From the NCBI GenBank assembly GCA_009991955.1, contig JAACWS010000013.1, positions 1-64,000 of the forward strand: 64,000 nucleotides of DNA, in the 5' to 3' direction. Of this stretch, positions 1-7,338 are shown one piece after another. The notes under the pieces are model-generated. The model was not told where the DNA came from, made no database searches, and was given only the letters and a program-made list of their open reading frames with translations. The translations under genes were made by a program, and so were the position numbers. Source of the stretch: Spirochaetales bacterium. GTDB taxonomy: Bacteria > Spirochaetota > Spirochaetia > DSM-27196 > Salinispiraceae. How positions within the stretch are numbered: the first letter of the stretch is position 1; every line of letters starts with the position of its first letter.

Positions 1-73
1 CCCCTCAACCTACTACCGGCTCCCCAATCCCGTCAGATTGAGGATAACCCCTTCCGCCCAACCACGTAAATCA

Positions 74-172
74 TACCATCTCTAAAATCTATTATTCTGG
101 CCAAGTTGGTCATTGCACCGCAATGACTTAAGAGCGAGGGATATCCTAGAAACATGGTTTTTAGAGGTCCCC
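74..172 (+). repeat. Dispersed structured repeat, copy 1
   Basis: This is a copy of the ~97-bp intergenic family. The right end TTTTAGAGGTCCCC (159-172) is canonical. The left end keeps CTCTAAAA (80-87) but has lost the GGGG tip, so the closing stem is shortened. The central hairpin GTCATTG-CACCG-CAATGAC at about 109-127 is intact and followed by the conserved TTAAG. I see no good -10 box just before the left end, so this may be a decaying copy. Confidence 0.85.
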
Positions 173-201
173 ATAAGCTAAGTATAGAGAAAAACCTTCT
201 C

Positions 202-230
202 GAGACAAGGGGCGGGAGGTATGGTATCTT
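202..230 (+). promoter_or_regulatory. Candidate deoA promoter at edge of repeat copy 2
   Basis: GAGACA (202-207) and TATCTT (225-230) are 17 nt apart. Transcription would begin at about 237-239, the first bases of repeat copy 2. Both hexamers match consensus at four of six positions, so this is moderate support only. Confidence 0.4.
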
Positions 231-238
231 TAGGCTTC

Positions 239-338
239 GGGCACCTCTAACCTCTAGGGTTCTGGCTCCGTTGGTTATTGCAACCCAATAGCTTAAGATC
301 GCGGGGATAGTAAGAACAAAAGTTTTTGGCCGTGTCCG
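239..338 (+). repeat. Dispersed structured repeat, copy 2 (deoA leader)
   Basis: A diverged copy lying between a candidate promoter and the deoA ribosome-binding site, so it would form most of the deoA 5' leader. The closing stem changed on both arms: GGGCAC at the left pairs with GTGTCC at the right, and the fourth pair is C-G where other copies have G-C. The central hairpin reads GTTATTG/CAATAGC instead of GTCATTG/CAATGAC, so one C-G pair became T-A and one T-A became a G-T wobble. These paired changes argue that the fold is kept. Confidence 0.75.
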
Positions 339-368
339 TTTCTCTAGTTACCGAAAGGAGTGTCCACC

Positions 369-1736
369 GTGAGAGCCCTCGATTTGATTACAAAAAAAAG
401 AAGTGGCGAATTCCACACCCGCGCAGAACTTGGTTTTCTTATTAATGGCTACGTAGCGGGTGAAATCCCCGAATACCAAATTTCTGCGTGGCTTATGGCG
501 GTTTTTTTTCAGGGGATGACACCGGGAGAAACAAAGGATCTTACGGAAATAATGATTGAATCCGGGGAAGTAATCGAACTTACCGGTGTAAAGGGCCCTT
601 TTGTAGATAAACATAGCACCGGGGGAGTAGGAGACAAGGTTTCGTTGATTCTTGCCCCAATGGTGGCCGCCTGTGGGGTGCCAATTCCGATGATGAGCGG
701 AAGGAGTCTTGGTCACACCGGTGGGACTCTGGATAAACTCGAGAGTATCCCCGGTTATTCAACTGCCTTGAGCCCCGAACGATTTCGAGAAATCATCGGT
801 CGGGTCGGTTTTGCGATGACCGGCCAGTCGAAGGCAATTGTCCCCGCCGACCGACTTCTTTACGCCCTGCGGGATACTACTGCAACCGTCGAGTCGGTTC
901 CCCTCATTACCGGTAGCATTCTGAGTAAAAAGTTTGCCGAAGGTTCCGACGCCCTCATTTTTGATGTTAAAACTGGTCCCGGGGCCTTTATGAAGACCCC
1001 TGAAGAAGCGCGGGCCCTGGCTACCAGTCTAACTGCCACGGGAAAAGAACTGGGCAAAAAAATTGTTGCGGTCCTCACCCGCATGGAAGAACCCCTTGGG
1101 ACTGCGGTGGGCAATTTTCTTGAAGTTGAAGAAACCCTCTCCTGCCTCAAACCCAATTCTGACGCGTGGAAAAAGGTCTCGAAACCCGATGGATCCCTAG
1201 GGTTCAAGGGTCCATCGGCTCAACTCATGGAGGTAACTCTGCGACTGGGCGGATGGATGCTCGTTGCTGGAGAGAAAAGCACCACAATCGATGAGGGAAT
1301 AGAACGGTGTGTCCAAGCGCTCGAGTCTGGCGACGCCTTGAAGCGATTTGAAGAAAATGTGGTTCTTCAGGGAGGGGATCTCGAAGAGCTCTATAGGCGG
1401 GTGGGGAAGTGGCGTGCACCGGTTATGGTCGAAGTGATAGCTCCCTCGGACGGATGGATTGGGTCTATAGATGCGTATTCGGTCGGTATGGCCGGGGTGT
1501 ATTTGGGGGCCGGTAGGAGTAAGAATACCGATCCGGTCCATCCCCACGTAGGTATTGAAGTACTTCACCGGGTTGGCAATCGAGTAAGAAAAGGGAATGT
1601 TCTTTTTCGCCTCTGGGCTACCCGGGAGCAGGAGGCCAAACAAGCCCAATCCCTCTTGGCCACCTGCTTTACCATTGCAACCCAGGAAGTACCCGAGGTT
1701 GCGTCGATGATTCTTGAGGAAATAGCCGCCCTATGA
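369..1736 (+). CDS. deoA: Pyrimidine-nucleoside (thymidine) phosphorylase
   Basis: Cleaves thymidine or other pyrimidine nucleosides with phosphate to free base and (deoxy)ribose-1-phosphate; a cytosolic salvage enzyme. The 455-residue protein has the family order: helical N-terminal domain, phosphate-binding KHSTGGVGDK (about 81-90), the GRSLGHTGGTLDKLE signature (about 111-125) and a C-terminal alpha/beta domain. I chose the GTG at 369 because AAAGGAG (354-360) lies 8 nt upstream and MRALDLI matches how family members begin; the GTG at 360 lies inside that ribosome-binding site. Its stop overlaps the recJ start (ATGA at 1733-1736), implying translational coupling. The leader contains a copy of the dispersed repeat. 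Thymidine versus uridine preference cannot be read from the sequence. Confidence 0.95.
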   Translation: MRALDLITKKRSGEFHTRAELGFLINGYVAGEIPEYQISAWLMAVFFQGMTPGETKDLTEIMIESGEVIELTGVKGPFVDKHSTGGVGDKVSLILAPMVAACGVPIPMMSGRSLGHTGGTLDKLESIPGYSTALSPERFREIIGRVGFAMTGQSKAIVPADRLLYALRDTTATVESVPLITGSILSKKFAEGSDALIFDVKTGPGAFMKTPEEARALATSLTATGKELGKKIVAVLTRMEEPLGTAVGNFLEVEETLSCLKPNSDAWKKVSKPDGSLGFKGPSAQLMEVTLRLGGWMLVAGEKSTTIDEGIERCVQALESGDALKRFEENVVLQGGDLEELYRRVGKWRAPVMVEVIAPSDGWIGSIDAYSVGMAGVYLGAGRSKNTDPVHPHVGIEVLHRVGNRVRKGNVLFRLWATREQEAKQAQSLLATCFTIATQEVPEVASMILEEIAAL

Positions 1737-3850
1737 TTTGGGACTTACCCGAAATATCGAAAGATGAACTGGACACCCTTGTAGGCCGCTTTTCCTGTGA
1801 CCCCCTTGCTGCGGCGGTGCTTTTGCGCCGGGGAATTAATCGTCCCGAGAACTTGCGGTACTTTTTTGACGATGATCTGAAAAGTCTCCACAACCCTTTT
1901 CTCTTTACCGATATGGTCGATACGGTCGACAGAATTCTCTTGGCTAAAGATGAGGGCGAGCGGGTACTTGTTTTTGGGGATAGGGATGTCGACGGAATAA
2001 CTGCTACAACCCTGATGGTTTCCCGCTTGGAAGAAATGGGTCTCGAAGTCTACTGGCAAATTCCCCTTGGAGACGAACACTACGGACTCACCGAGGAAGC
2101 GGTGCGGCAGTTTGCAGAAAAAGATGGAACCCTCATTATTACCGTTGACTGTGGTATTACCTCGGTGAAAGAGGTAGATACAGCCCAGGCATTGGGAATA
2201 GATACCATAATTATTGACCATCACGAGCCTCAAGATATTCTTCCCGAAGCAGTAGCAATTATTGATCCAAAACTCGACGACTCGGGCTACCCCTTTACCG
2301 GCCTCTGTGGGGCTTCCTTGGTCGGTAAGGTACTGTGGGCCCTTCGGTTTGCCCAAACCGATTTATATCGCCAGCGTTTCACCTTGCTCAATGTTCGCCC
2401 AGGCAACGAATCGATAATCTTTGAAGCCCTAAAAATTGAAAACCTGGTCGAGATCGAAAGGTTAGTCGAAACCTTGGTTCCCGGCCTCGTTCGGCCAGAG
2501 GATACCCGTCTGGTGAGCTTCCTCAAAGAAGAGGTCATTTTTCTTTACGATGAGAAGCCCCAGGTACGCCTTTTGCGGCAGGTCTTTGGAAACGACACAC
2601 AAATTGGTGTCACCGACATGGCTCCTGAGATTGCCAAGGTCTATCCCAGTTTGTCTGGCATGAGTCTTTTACGTATGCTTCAAGGTAGCAAGTTAGCAAA
2701 GTTCGCCCAACGCCCCCCCCTGGAGGTCGAAGCCTTTCATCAATTAATTACAACCTTTGTCCTCTCAAAATACCCTCAACTCTTGAAGCAGATGACCGAA
2801 GACTTGGATCTGATGAGCCTGGGAATCGTTTCGGATATGATGCCGATGGTCGACGAGAACCGAATCCTCGTGAAACACGGTCTACAAGTCCTGGAATCGA
2901 CGCCGCGGCCGGGCCTTCGGGAGCTACTCTCTGCCAACAAGCTCCTGGGAAAGCCAATTTCGGCTATGGATGTAGGGTGGAAGGTGGGGCCAGTTATTAA
3001 TTCTACCGGAAGAATGGGAAAGCCCGATTTGGCGGTAAAATTATTATTGGCAAAGGATAGCGACGGTGGCGAAATAGGTATCTTGCTGAAAGAGGTACTT
3101 TCCTTGAACGAGACCCGGAAGAACCTGGGGTCTCAAGCCTGGGATAGGGTCTATCCCAAAGCTCACGAGAGTAAGAAGCATTTCCAAGGTAGATTTCTCT
3201 TGGTCCGCGATGACTCGGTACATAGGGGAATTACCGGTATTTTGGCCGGTCGGCTTTCCCGGGAGTTCAACGCTCCTGCGGCGGTTGTTGCATTTCTAGG
3301 CGATAGAGCGGTAGGGTCTATCCGTTCGGCGAGGGGATTCTCTGCCACCGGGTTTCTTTCTCATTTTGAAGATCTTTTCGAAAATTGGGGAGGTCACAAG
3401 GCTGCCGGGGGATTCAGTCTTCCGAGTCATCGATACGACGAATTTTCATCTCGTATCTCCCGAGTTCTTGATTTGGTACCCCTCGATGAAGATGAAGAAG
3501 AGAAAATTCTCATCGACCTCAAGGTTCCGGCCCAGCGGATGGATCCAAGTCTTGAGGAACTTGAATTGAGTCTTCAACCCCAAGGGCAAGAGTTTGGTAG
3601 AGTGGTATACATGGCTACCGGAGCGCTCATTGAAGATATTCAGTTTATGGGGAAGGGTCAGGAACACGTGAAATTGACTCTCGGTTTAGGAAACCATAAG
3701 TGGCCCGCAATAATGTGGAATTCGGCGGATCGAGTGAAACGAGACATTCACCTGAGGTCAAAAGTAGATATCGTATTCAATCTAGAGAGGAACTTCTGGG
3801 GTACGAATAAGACCCTACAACTCCATGTGCTCGATATTCGAGGCACCTAA
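1733..3850 (+). CDS. recJ: Single-stranded-DNA exonuclease RecJ with internal insertion
   Basis: A DHH-family 5'-3' exonuclease acting on single-stranded DNA in recombination and mismatch repair. The first motif reads DRDVDG (about 83-88) in place of the usual DYDADG-like sequence, IDHHEP is at about 161-166, and the DHHA1-type GGHKAAGGFSL lies near residue 560. The two halves of the DHH core are normally close together, but here about 145 residues (roughly 209-355) intervene. The insertion begins with a pattern resembling a DnaQ-type exonuclease (IIFEALKIEN followed by ETLVPG), although acidic catalytic residues are not evident. At 705 residues it is longer than typical RecJ. It overlaps deoA by 4 nt and is followed by an M23 peptidase gene. 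Confidence 0.92.
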   Translation: MIWDLPEISKDELDTLVGRFSCDPLAAAVLLRRGINRPENLRYFFDDDLKSLHNPFLFTDMVDTVDRILLAKDEGERVLVFGDRDVDGITATTLMVSRLEEMGLEVYWQIPLGDEHYGLTEEAVRQFAEKDGTLIITVDCGITSVKEVDTAQALGIDTIIIDHHEPQDILPEAVAIIDPKLDDSGYPFTGLCGASLVGKVLWALRFAQTDLYRQRFTLLNVRPGNESIIFEALKIENLVEIERLVETLVPGLVRPEDTRLVSFLKEEVIFLYDEKPQVRLLRQVFGNDTQIGVTDMAPEIAKVYPSLSGMSLLRMLQGSKLAKFAQRPPLEVEAFHQLITTFVLSKYPQLLKQMTEDLDLMSLGIVSDMMPMVDENRILVKHGLQVLESTPRPGLRELLSANKLLGKPISAMDVGWKVGPVINSTGRMGKPDLAVKLLLAKDSDGGEIGILLKEVLSLNETRKNLGSQAWDRVYPKAHESKKHFQGRFLLVRDDSVHRGITGILAGRLSREFNAPAAVVAFLGDRAVGSIRSARGFSATGFLSHFEDLFENWGGHKAAGGFSLPSHRYDEFSSRISRVLDLVPLDEDEEEKILIDLKVPAQRMDPSLEELELSLQPQGQEFGRVVYMATGALIEDIQFMGKGQEHVKLTLGLGNHKWPAIMWNSADRVKRDIHLRSKVDIVFNLERNFWGTNKTLQLHVLDIRGT

Positions 3851-3873
3851 AGCATGGGGTGGTTTGATTGGCG

Positions 3874-4827
3874 ATGAAACAACAAAAGCAAAGACTGACT
3901 CTCGTTCTTTTTTTTCTCGTCCTCTCTCTTGGATCAGCCCAAAACCTTCCGGTAGTTTTTGAATCGGTAGAGGGGCGAAGCGAAATTCGTCCTGGGGAGG
4001 TAGTAGTTCTTCAGGTTTTCGGAACCAAGTACGAGAAAATTGAAGTAGCCCTCTACGATTCATCAAATAGAGTGCTCACCAGGGTTCCAGGATATGTCCG
4101 AGAGACCGAGGGTCTTGGGTACGCATTTCTGCCGATACCGAACACAATCAATGCTGGGTACTACAGAATCGATGTGATATTAAATGTACTGGGAGGTCAG
4201 AAGTCCACAATCCATCGAATTATTCGGGTATCCCCCCGGACCTTTCCTGAGGAAAGAATTACCCTCACCCGGGAGTTAACAAACGTAAGAACCGCTAACC
4301 CTAGCCTCCGGGCAAGAGAATCCGAGATCCTGGGGCAGGTTCTTTTTACTCCGAATCCGAAAAACTGGTTTTGGACCGATAGGTTTATTAGTCCTCTGGA
4401 GAACATTCGAAGAACAGCCGACTATGGTGCCCGAAGACTCTTTCTCTACGATGACGGAACCTCGGCGACCAGTATTCATGGGGGGAGAGATTACGGGGGA
4501 CCTATTGGTACACCAGTAATGGCTCCCGGGGCAGGAAGGGTCGTTTTTAGTGGATACCGACAGGTAACGGGCTGGACTATTGTTCTGGAACACTTACCGG
4601 GAATTTTTACCCTTTATTATCACTTGGATTCGCTGGTAACCACCATTGGACAGGTTGTTGCCCAGGGTGAGAAAATTGGTGAATTAGGAAGCACCGGTTT
4701 AGCCACCGGACCCCATCTGCATTGGGAGGCCCGGGTGCTCATTGATACGGTCGATCCAGAATTTTTTATCCAAGTCCCCTTGCTTGACAACACCTATCGC
4801 ATTTTCTACAATGGTGAGATTCAGTAA
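3874..4827 (+). CDS. Exported M23 (LytM/peptidoglycan endopeptidase-like) protein
   Basis: Begins with a Sec signal peptide (lysine/arginine-rich start, then LTLVLFFLVLSLGSAQ), so it acts in the periplasm. The N-terminal half looks like a beta-rich domain of unknown role. The C-terminal third is an M23 metallopeptidase domain with the zinc-binding HGGRD (H202, D206) and HLHW (H281, H283). With its ligands present it is probably an active peptidoglycan endopeptidase, but it could instead be an activator of one. The start is uncertain: ATG at 3874 or an in-frame TTG at 3868, both behind a weak GGGGTGG. It follows recJ by about 20 nt and precedes rpsU by 6 nt, consistent with one transcript. Confidence 0.88.
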   Translation: MKQQKQRLTLVLFFLVLSLGSAQNLPVVFESVEGRSEIRPGEVVVLQVFGTKYEKIEVALYDSSNRVLTRVPGYVRETEGLGYAFLPIPNTINAGYYRIDVILNVLGGQKSTIHRIIRVSPRTFPEERITLTRELTNVRTANPSLRARESEILGQVLFTPNPKNWFWTDRFISPLENIRRTADYGARRLFLYDDGTSATSIHGGRDYGGPIGTPVMAPGAGRVVFSGYRQVTGWTIVLEHLPGIFTLYYHLDSLVTTIGQVVAQGEKIGELGSTGLATGPHLHWEARVLIDTVDPEFFIQVPLLDNTYRIFYNGEIQ

Positions 4828-4830
4828 AGA

Positions 4831-4848
4831 AAGGTGGTGATTCCAATA
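4831..4848 (+). promoter_or_regulatory. Extended Shine-Dalgarno of rpsU preceding an ATA codon
   Basis: AAGGTGGTGATT matches the full anti-Shine-Dalgarno complement AAGGAGGTGATC at ten of twelve positions. From its GGTGG core to ATA (4846) is 8 nt, an ideal spacing. The competing GTG codons lie within the site. This decides the start of rpsU if AUA can be used. Confidence 0.55.
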
Positions 4849-5055
4849 GCTCAAATACGACTCGATGAAGGCGAAAACCTGGAAAAGGCAATAAAGCGCT
4901 TCAAACGGATGGTAGAGAAAGAAGGCATTATTCGTGAATGGAAAAAACGCGAGTACTTTGAAAAGCCTTCCACCATCAAAAATCGAAAGAAAAAAGCACT
5001 CGTCCGAAAACTTCAGAAGAAAGTTCGGAAAATGCAACAGATGAAAGCATACTAG
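4834..5055 (+). CDS. rpsU: 30S ribosomal protein S21
   Basis: A small lysine/arginine-rich protein. The family core [18 protein letters not shown] is followed by [11 protein letters not shown] and a basic C-terminal tail, the usual S21 pattern. S21 sits on the 30S platform near the anti-Shine-Dalgarno end of 16S rRNA. The coordinates use the first canonical start (GTG 4834, with another GTG at 4837). However, both GTGs lie inside AAGGTGGTGATT (4831-4842), an almost complete complement of the 16S rRNA tail, so initiation there is unlikely. The next in-frame codon at normal spacing is ATA (4846-4848), which would give [10 protein letters not shown], a typical S21 beginning. The real product may therefore be 69 residues from an AUA start. 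A strong terminator follows. Confidence 0.93.
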   Translation: MVIPIAQIRLDEGENLEKAIKRFKRMVEKEGIIREWKKREYFEKPSTIKNRKKKALVRKLQKKVRKMQQMKAY

Positions 5056-5095
5056 GGTTTTTTCTTGGTTCGGCGATGTCCGATCAGAATTTGGC

Positions 5096-5121
5096 GCTCC
5101 TCCCTCGAGGAGCTTTTTTTT
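5096..5121 (+). terminator. Rho-independent terminator after rpsU
   Basis: A perfect 7-bp stem, GCTCCTC (5096-5102) with GAGGAGC (5107-5113), has a 4-nt loop and is followed by eight T (5114-5121). It closes the deoA-recJ-M23-rpsU transcript. Confidence 0.92.
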
Positions 5122-5245
5122 GCTTTTTCCTTCTAAGGGTGCCTCTGGCTACTACTCCAACGAACACAAGAATGAGGATTCCAGGGGCCCTCTAGGTCAC
5201 TGGGGAAAAATAACCGGGAAGAAGAAGTCGAAAGGAGAATTCTTG

Positions 5246-5779
5246 GTGCCCAAAGCTCAACTACAATCGATTTTTTTCCTCGTTCTTTTTCTTGGGAGCT
5301 GTACGGGAAGTCCGCCGGAAATAATCGAGTTGTCCGGCGGAATTTTTTGGGATGGCAGAAGCGAGTCCCTCATACCGACCCACCTCGCAATCGAAGTGTT
5401 GGCAATAGAAAGGAATGGAATCGGTGACATTGAATCGGTGGAAGTTTCCCATCGGGGGCGAGAGTTGTCATGGCTGATCCCCATTGGAGACCTCTCGATA
5501 GAGGAAGGGCCAAGGGGTCTCACCCTCCTGCTTCCTCTCCTGGGATATGAGACTTTGGGGACCGAAGAACCAACTCCCTTACCCTTAGGTAATTACGAGG
5601 TCAAAGTCACAGATCTCGGGGGGGCTCAAGCTCTCGGAACTTTTTTCCTCTCCCCTGAGCTACCACCCGAGAGAAGGGTTCGTTTTGAAGGGAACTTCCC
5701 ATGGGACTTCAGTTTGTACACAACTTCCCGGCAGTCGGAATGGATTTACGGCGCACCGACCCTATCGACGGGAGAATAG
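5246..5779 (+). CDS. Putative lipoprotein of unknown function
   Basis: I do not recognise a family. The 177-residue protein starts at GTG 5246, 8 nt after AAAGGAG (5231-5237). It has a short lipoprotein signal (PKAQLQSIFFLVLFLGSC) with lipobox LGSC, so the mature protein should be acylated at this cysteine and membrane-anchored. The rest is probably beta-rich, with an immunoglobulin-like feel (alternating hydrophobic strands, glycine/proline turns), and has no catalytic motif I can name. The gene sits alone after the rpsU terminator, and its 3' end overlaps the convergent ParB-like gene by 18 nt. No promoter stood out. Confidence 0.7.
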   Translation: MPKAQLQSIFFLVLFLGSCTGSPPEIIELSGGIFWDGRSESLIPTHLAIEVLAIERNGIGDIESVEVSHRGRELSWLIPIGDLSIEEGPRGLTLLLPLLGYETLGTEEPTPLPLGNYEVKVTDLGGAQALGTFFLSPELPPERRVRFEGNFPWDFSLYTTSRQSEWIYGAPTLSTGE

Positions 5780-6658
5780 GCTGGCGATCTTACGCCAGAG
5801 TCCCCCAGCAAACTTCCTCTTGAAGTCTGCCGCAGCCGCAGCGGGCGAGATTTCTTGTCCGTATTGTTCTTTCAGAAAGTGCCAGTGCTTAACCAGCCAC
5901 ATGTAGAGGTCCGACTCTGTTCGCTCGGGAAAATACCCGAGCAAATTTGAGCTCACAACATGATCAATAATCGGAAGGTATACTTCCTGGTACCAAAGGA
6001 TGACGGCTTCTTCGAAGGAAATCTCCTCTCTTAGGTCGAGGTTTGTATAATATTTATGCTCGTATATATGCTTAAGGAGTTCTTCGTAGCGCCCGGGAGC
6101 GGTAAAGCTAATATCAAAACCTGGGAGAATTTCTTCGATCTTTGTAAACTCAAAGAACCGTCTCCGTTCGTAACAGACTATTTCTTTTAAAATCCGACTC
6201 TTTGTCATTTCGGGGGAAATTACGATGTCCGAGTCGAGGGAGGTTACCTCGGCGTCGATCATTTTTGCCCCTTGCATCTTGGCTACCGAAACTCGGTGGT
6301 TTCCATCCCTGACAAAGTATACTCCACCTACTTCGTATAACTGAATCGGCGGAAGGATGACGTCGGTGAGGTGGGCTTTATCGATGCTTACCCAGCGATT
6401 TCGCAAGTGTTCTTTTTTCGGGAGGAATTCTTTACTAAAATCCTGGTATCGGCCCTCGCTACCAACAATTTTATCCAGGTCTATAGTCTGAATTCCCCTG
6501 TAGCTTTCGCCTCGAGTAGGAATGATTTTACGCATTTCATCCAGGCTAAGGAGTTTTTCCCTCTCGGGTTTGATCAAGTTGAGCACATGGGAGACAAATG
6601 CTCGGGCCTTCGCCCGATTGAAGTCTTCCCGTGCCGCGCCATCGATATAATTTCCCAT
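5762..6658 (-). CDS. ParB/sulfiredoxin-fold domain protein
   Basis: The N-terminal half carries a ParB/sulfiredoxin-like nucleotide-binding fold, shown by DGNHRVSVAK (about 118-127) after a strand predicted by VGGVYFV; this is the signature of ParB-like CTPase/nuclease-fold domains. The C-terminal half is helical, with aromatic-rich stretches such as MWLVKHWHFLKEQYG, and I do not recognise it. It is not chromosomal ParB: there is no parA neighbour and no obvious helix-turn-helix. The gene follows the metallophosphoesterase gene by 3 nt on the same strand, so they are probably co-transcribed with the TPR gene at 7339-8694. The biological role is unknown. Confidence 0.7.
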   Translation of the reverse strand: MGNYIDGAAREDFNRAKARAFVSHVLNLIKPEREKLLSLDEMRKIIPTRGESYRGIQTIDLDKIVGSEGRYQDFSKEFLPKKEHLRNRWVSIDKAHLTDVILPPIQLYEVGGVYFVRDGNHRVSVAKMQGAKMIDAEVTSLDSDIVISPEMTKSRILKEIVCYERRRFFEFTKIEEILPGFDISFTAPGRYEELLKHIYEHKYYTNLDLREEISFEEAVILWYQEVYLPIIDHVVSSNLLGYFPERTESDLYMWLVKHWHFLKEQYGQEISPAAAAADFKRKFAGGLWRKIASLFSRR

Positions 6659-6661
6659 AGG

Positions 6662-7330
6662 CTAGGCCTCCAATTCTAGGACGTAGTGATCATATACATT
6701 TACTATGTGGGTTTGATGAAAGTGTATATGGCGTTCCTCGTTAGGATTATATAAATGAACATGACCGTGGAGCATATACCGAGGTCTAAAGGTCTTGAGG
6801 AACCAGCGGAAAGAGATAAATCCCCTATGGCAGTCATCTTCCCGGTCTCCAAGCTGCCTTGGGGGGGAGTGGGCAAGGAAAATGTCCAGATATCTCCCAT
6901 GGACAATCTTATTCCACACCAAACGGGGAATGAGACGAAAAATTTTCCAGTACATTTCCCGGTCAGTAAACTGGTTTTCTCCGCCATTGTAAAGAATACT
7001 GCCTCCCAGACCTACAATAAGGAGTTTGCCTTTGGCCTTTACGCACTTGCCGCCAATGTAGGTTGAACCATAGAAATTCTTCAGGTATCCCGCCCCTTCG
7101 GCGCCCTCGGTCAAATTATTTCCAGGATTCTTAAAGAGTTGAAGTTTCCGTAGGTTGTGATTCCCAAAAACAAAGTAGATTGGCTTATTCAAGGTCGCAG
7201 AAATAAATCCCAGGTAGTCCATTGGCAAATCGCCTGCTCCTAGGACAAAATCGACATCTCGAAACCGTTGCTTTGCGTTTGGTGAATACACCAAGGGGTC
7301 TATATGGTCTGCGACACACAGTATTTTCAT
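6662..7330 (-). CDS. Calcineurin-like metallophosphoesterase
   Basis: The 222-residue protein has the metallophosphoesterase motifs in order: D-H near the N-terminus (VADHIDP, D8/H9), GAGD (D34), GNHN (56-59), LAHSPP and GHVHLYN. These ligate the two metals, so it should be an active phosphoesterase. The substrate cannot be predicted; relatives hydrolyse phosphodiesters, nucleotides or phosphoproteins. No signal peptide is visible, so it is cytosolic. It lies between the TPR gene (8 nt upstream) and the ParB-fold gene (3 nt downstream), and the three probably form one operon. Confidence 0.85.
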   Translation of the reverse strand: MKILCVADHIDPLVYSPNAKQRFRDVDFVLGAGDLPMDYLGFISATLNKPIYFVFGNHNLRKLQLFKNPGNNLTEGAEGAGYLKNFYGSTYIGGKCVKAKGKLLIVGLGGSILYNGGENQFTDREMYWKIFRLIPRLVWNKIVHGRYLDIFLAHSPPRQLGDREDDCHRGFISFRWFLKTFRPRYMLHGHVHLYNPNEERHIHFHQTHIVNVYDHYVLELEA

Positions 7331-7338
7331 GGTTTGAA

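Larger units (their letters stand above)
1..368. other. Intergenic region upstream of deoA
   Basis: No convincing gene is present. Short open frames here lack ribosome-binding sites and run antisense to deoA. The stretch holds two same-orientation copies of the window's dispersed repeat (74-172 and 239-338), separated by 66 bases. A possible promoter lies between them, and the deoA ribosome-binding site is at 354-360. The first 73 bases show only a weak inverted pair (CCTCAA at 3-8, TTGAGG at 38-43). Confidence 0.7.

Noticed and set aside
74-338. Tandem repeats before deoA read as a CRISPR array or riboswitch of a known class
   Set aside because: There are only two copies with a 66-bp gap, ~97-bp units and internal pairing; no cas gene is present. 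The sequence fits no riboswitch class I know for purines, TPP or others.
348-1649. Minus-strand frames opposite deoA
   Set aside because: deoA has clear family motifs on the plus strand; the opposite frames show no motif, no start signal and unusual composition.
5685-5906. A short plus-strand frame spanning the end of the lipoprotein gene
   Set aside because: It overlaps two better-supported genes and has no ribosome-binding site or recognisable sequence.
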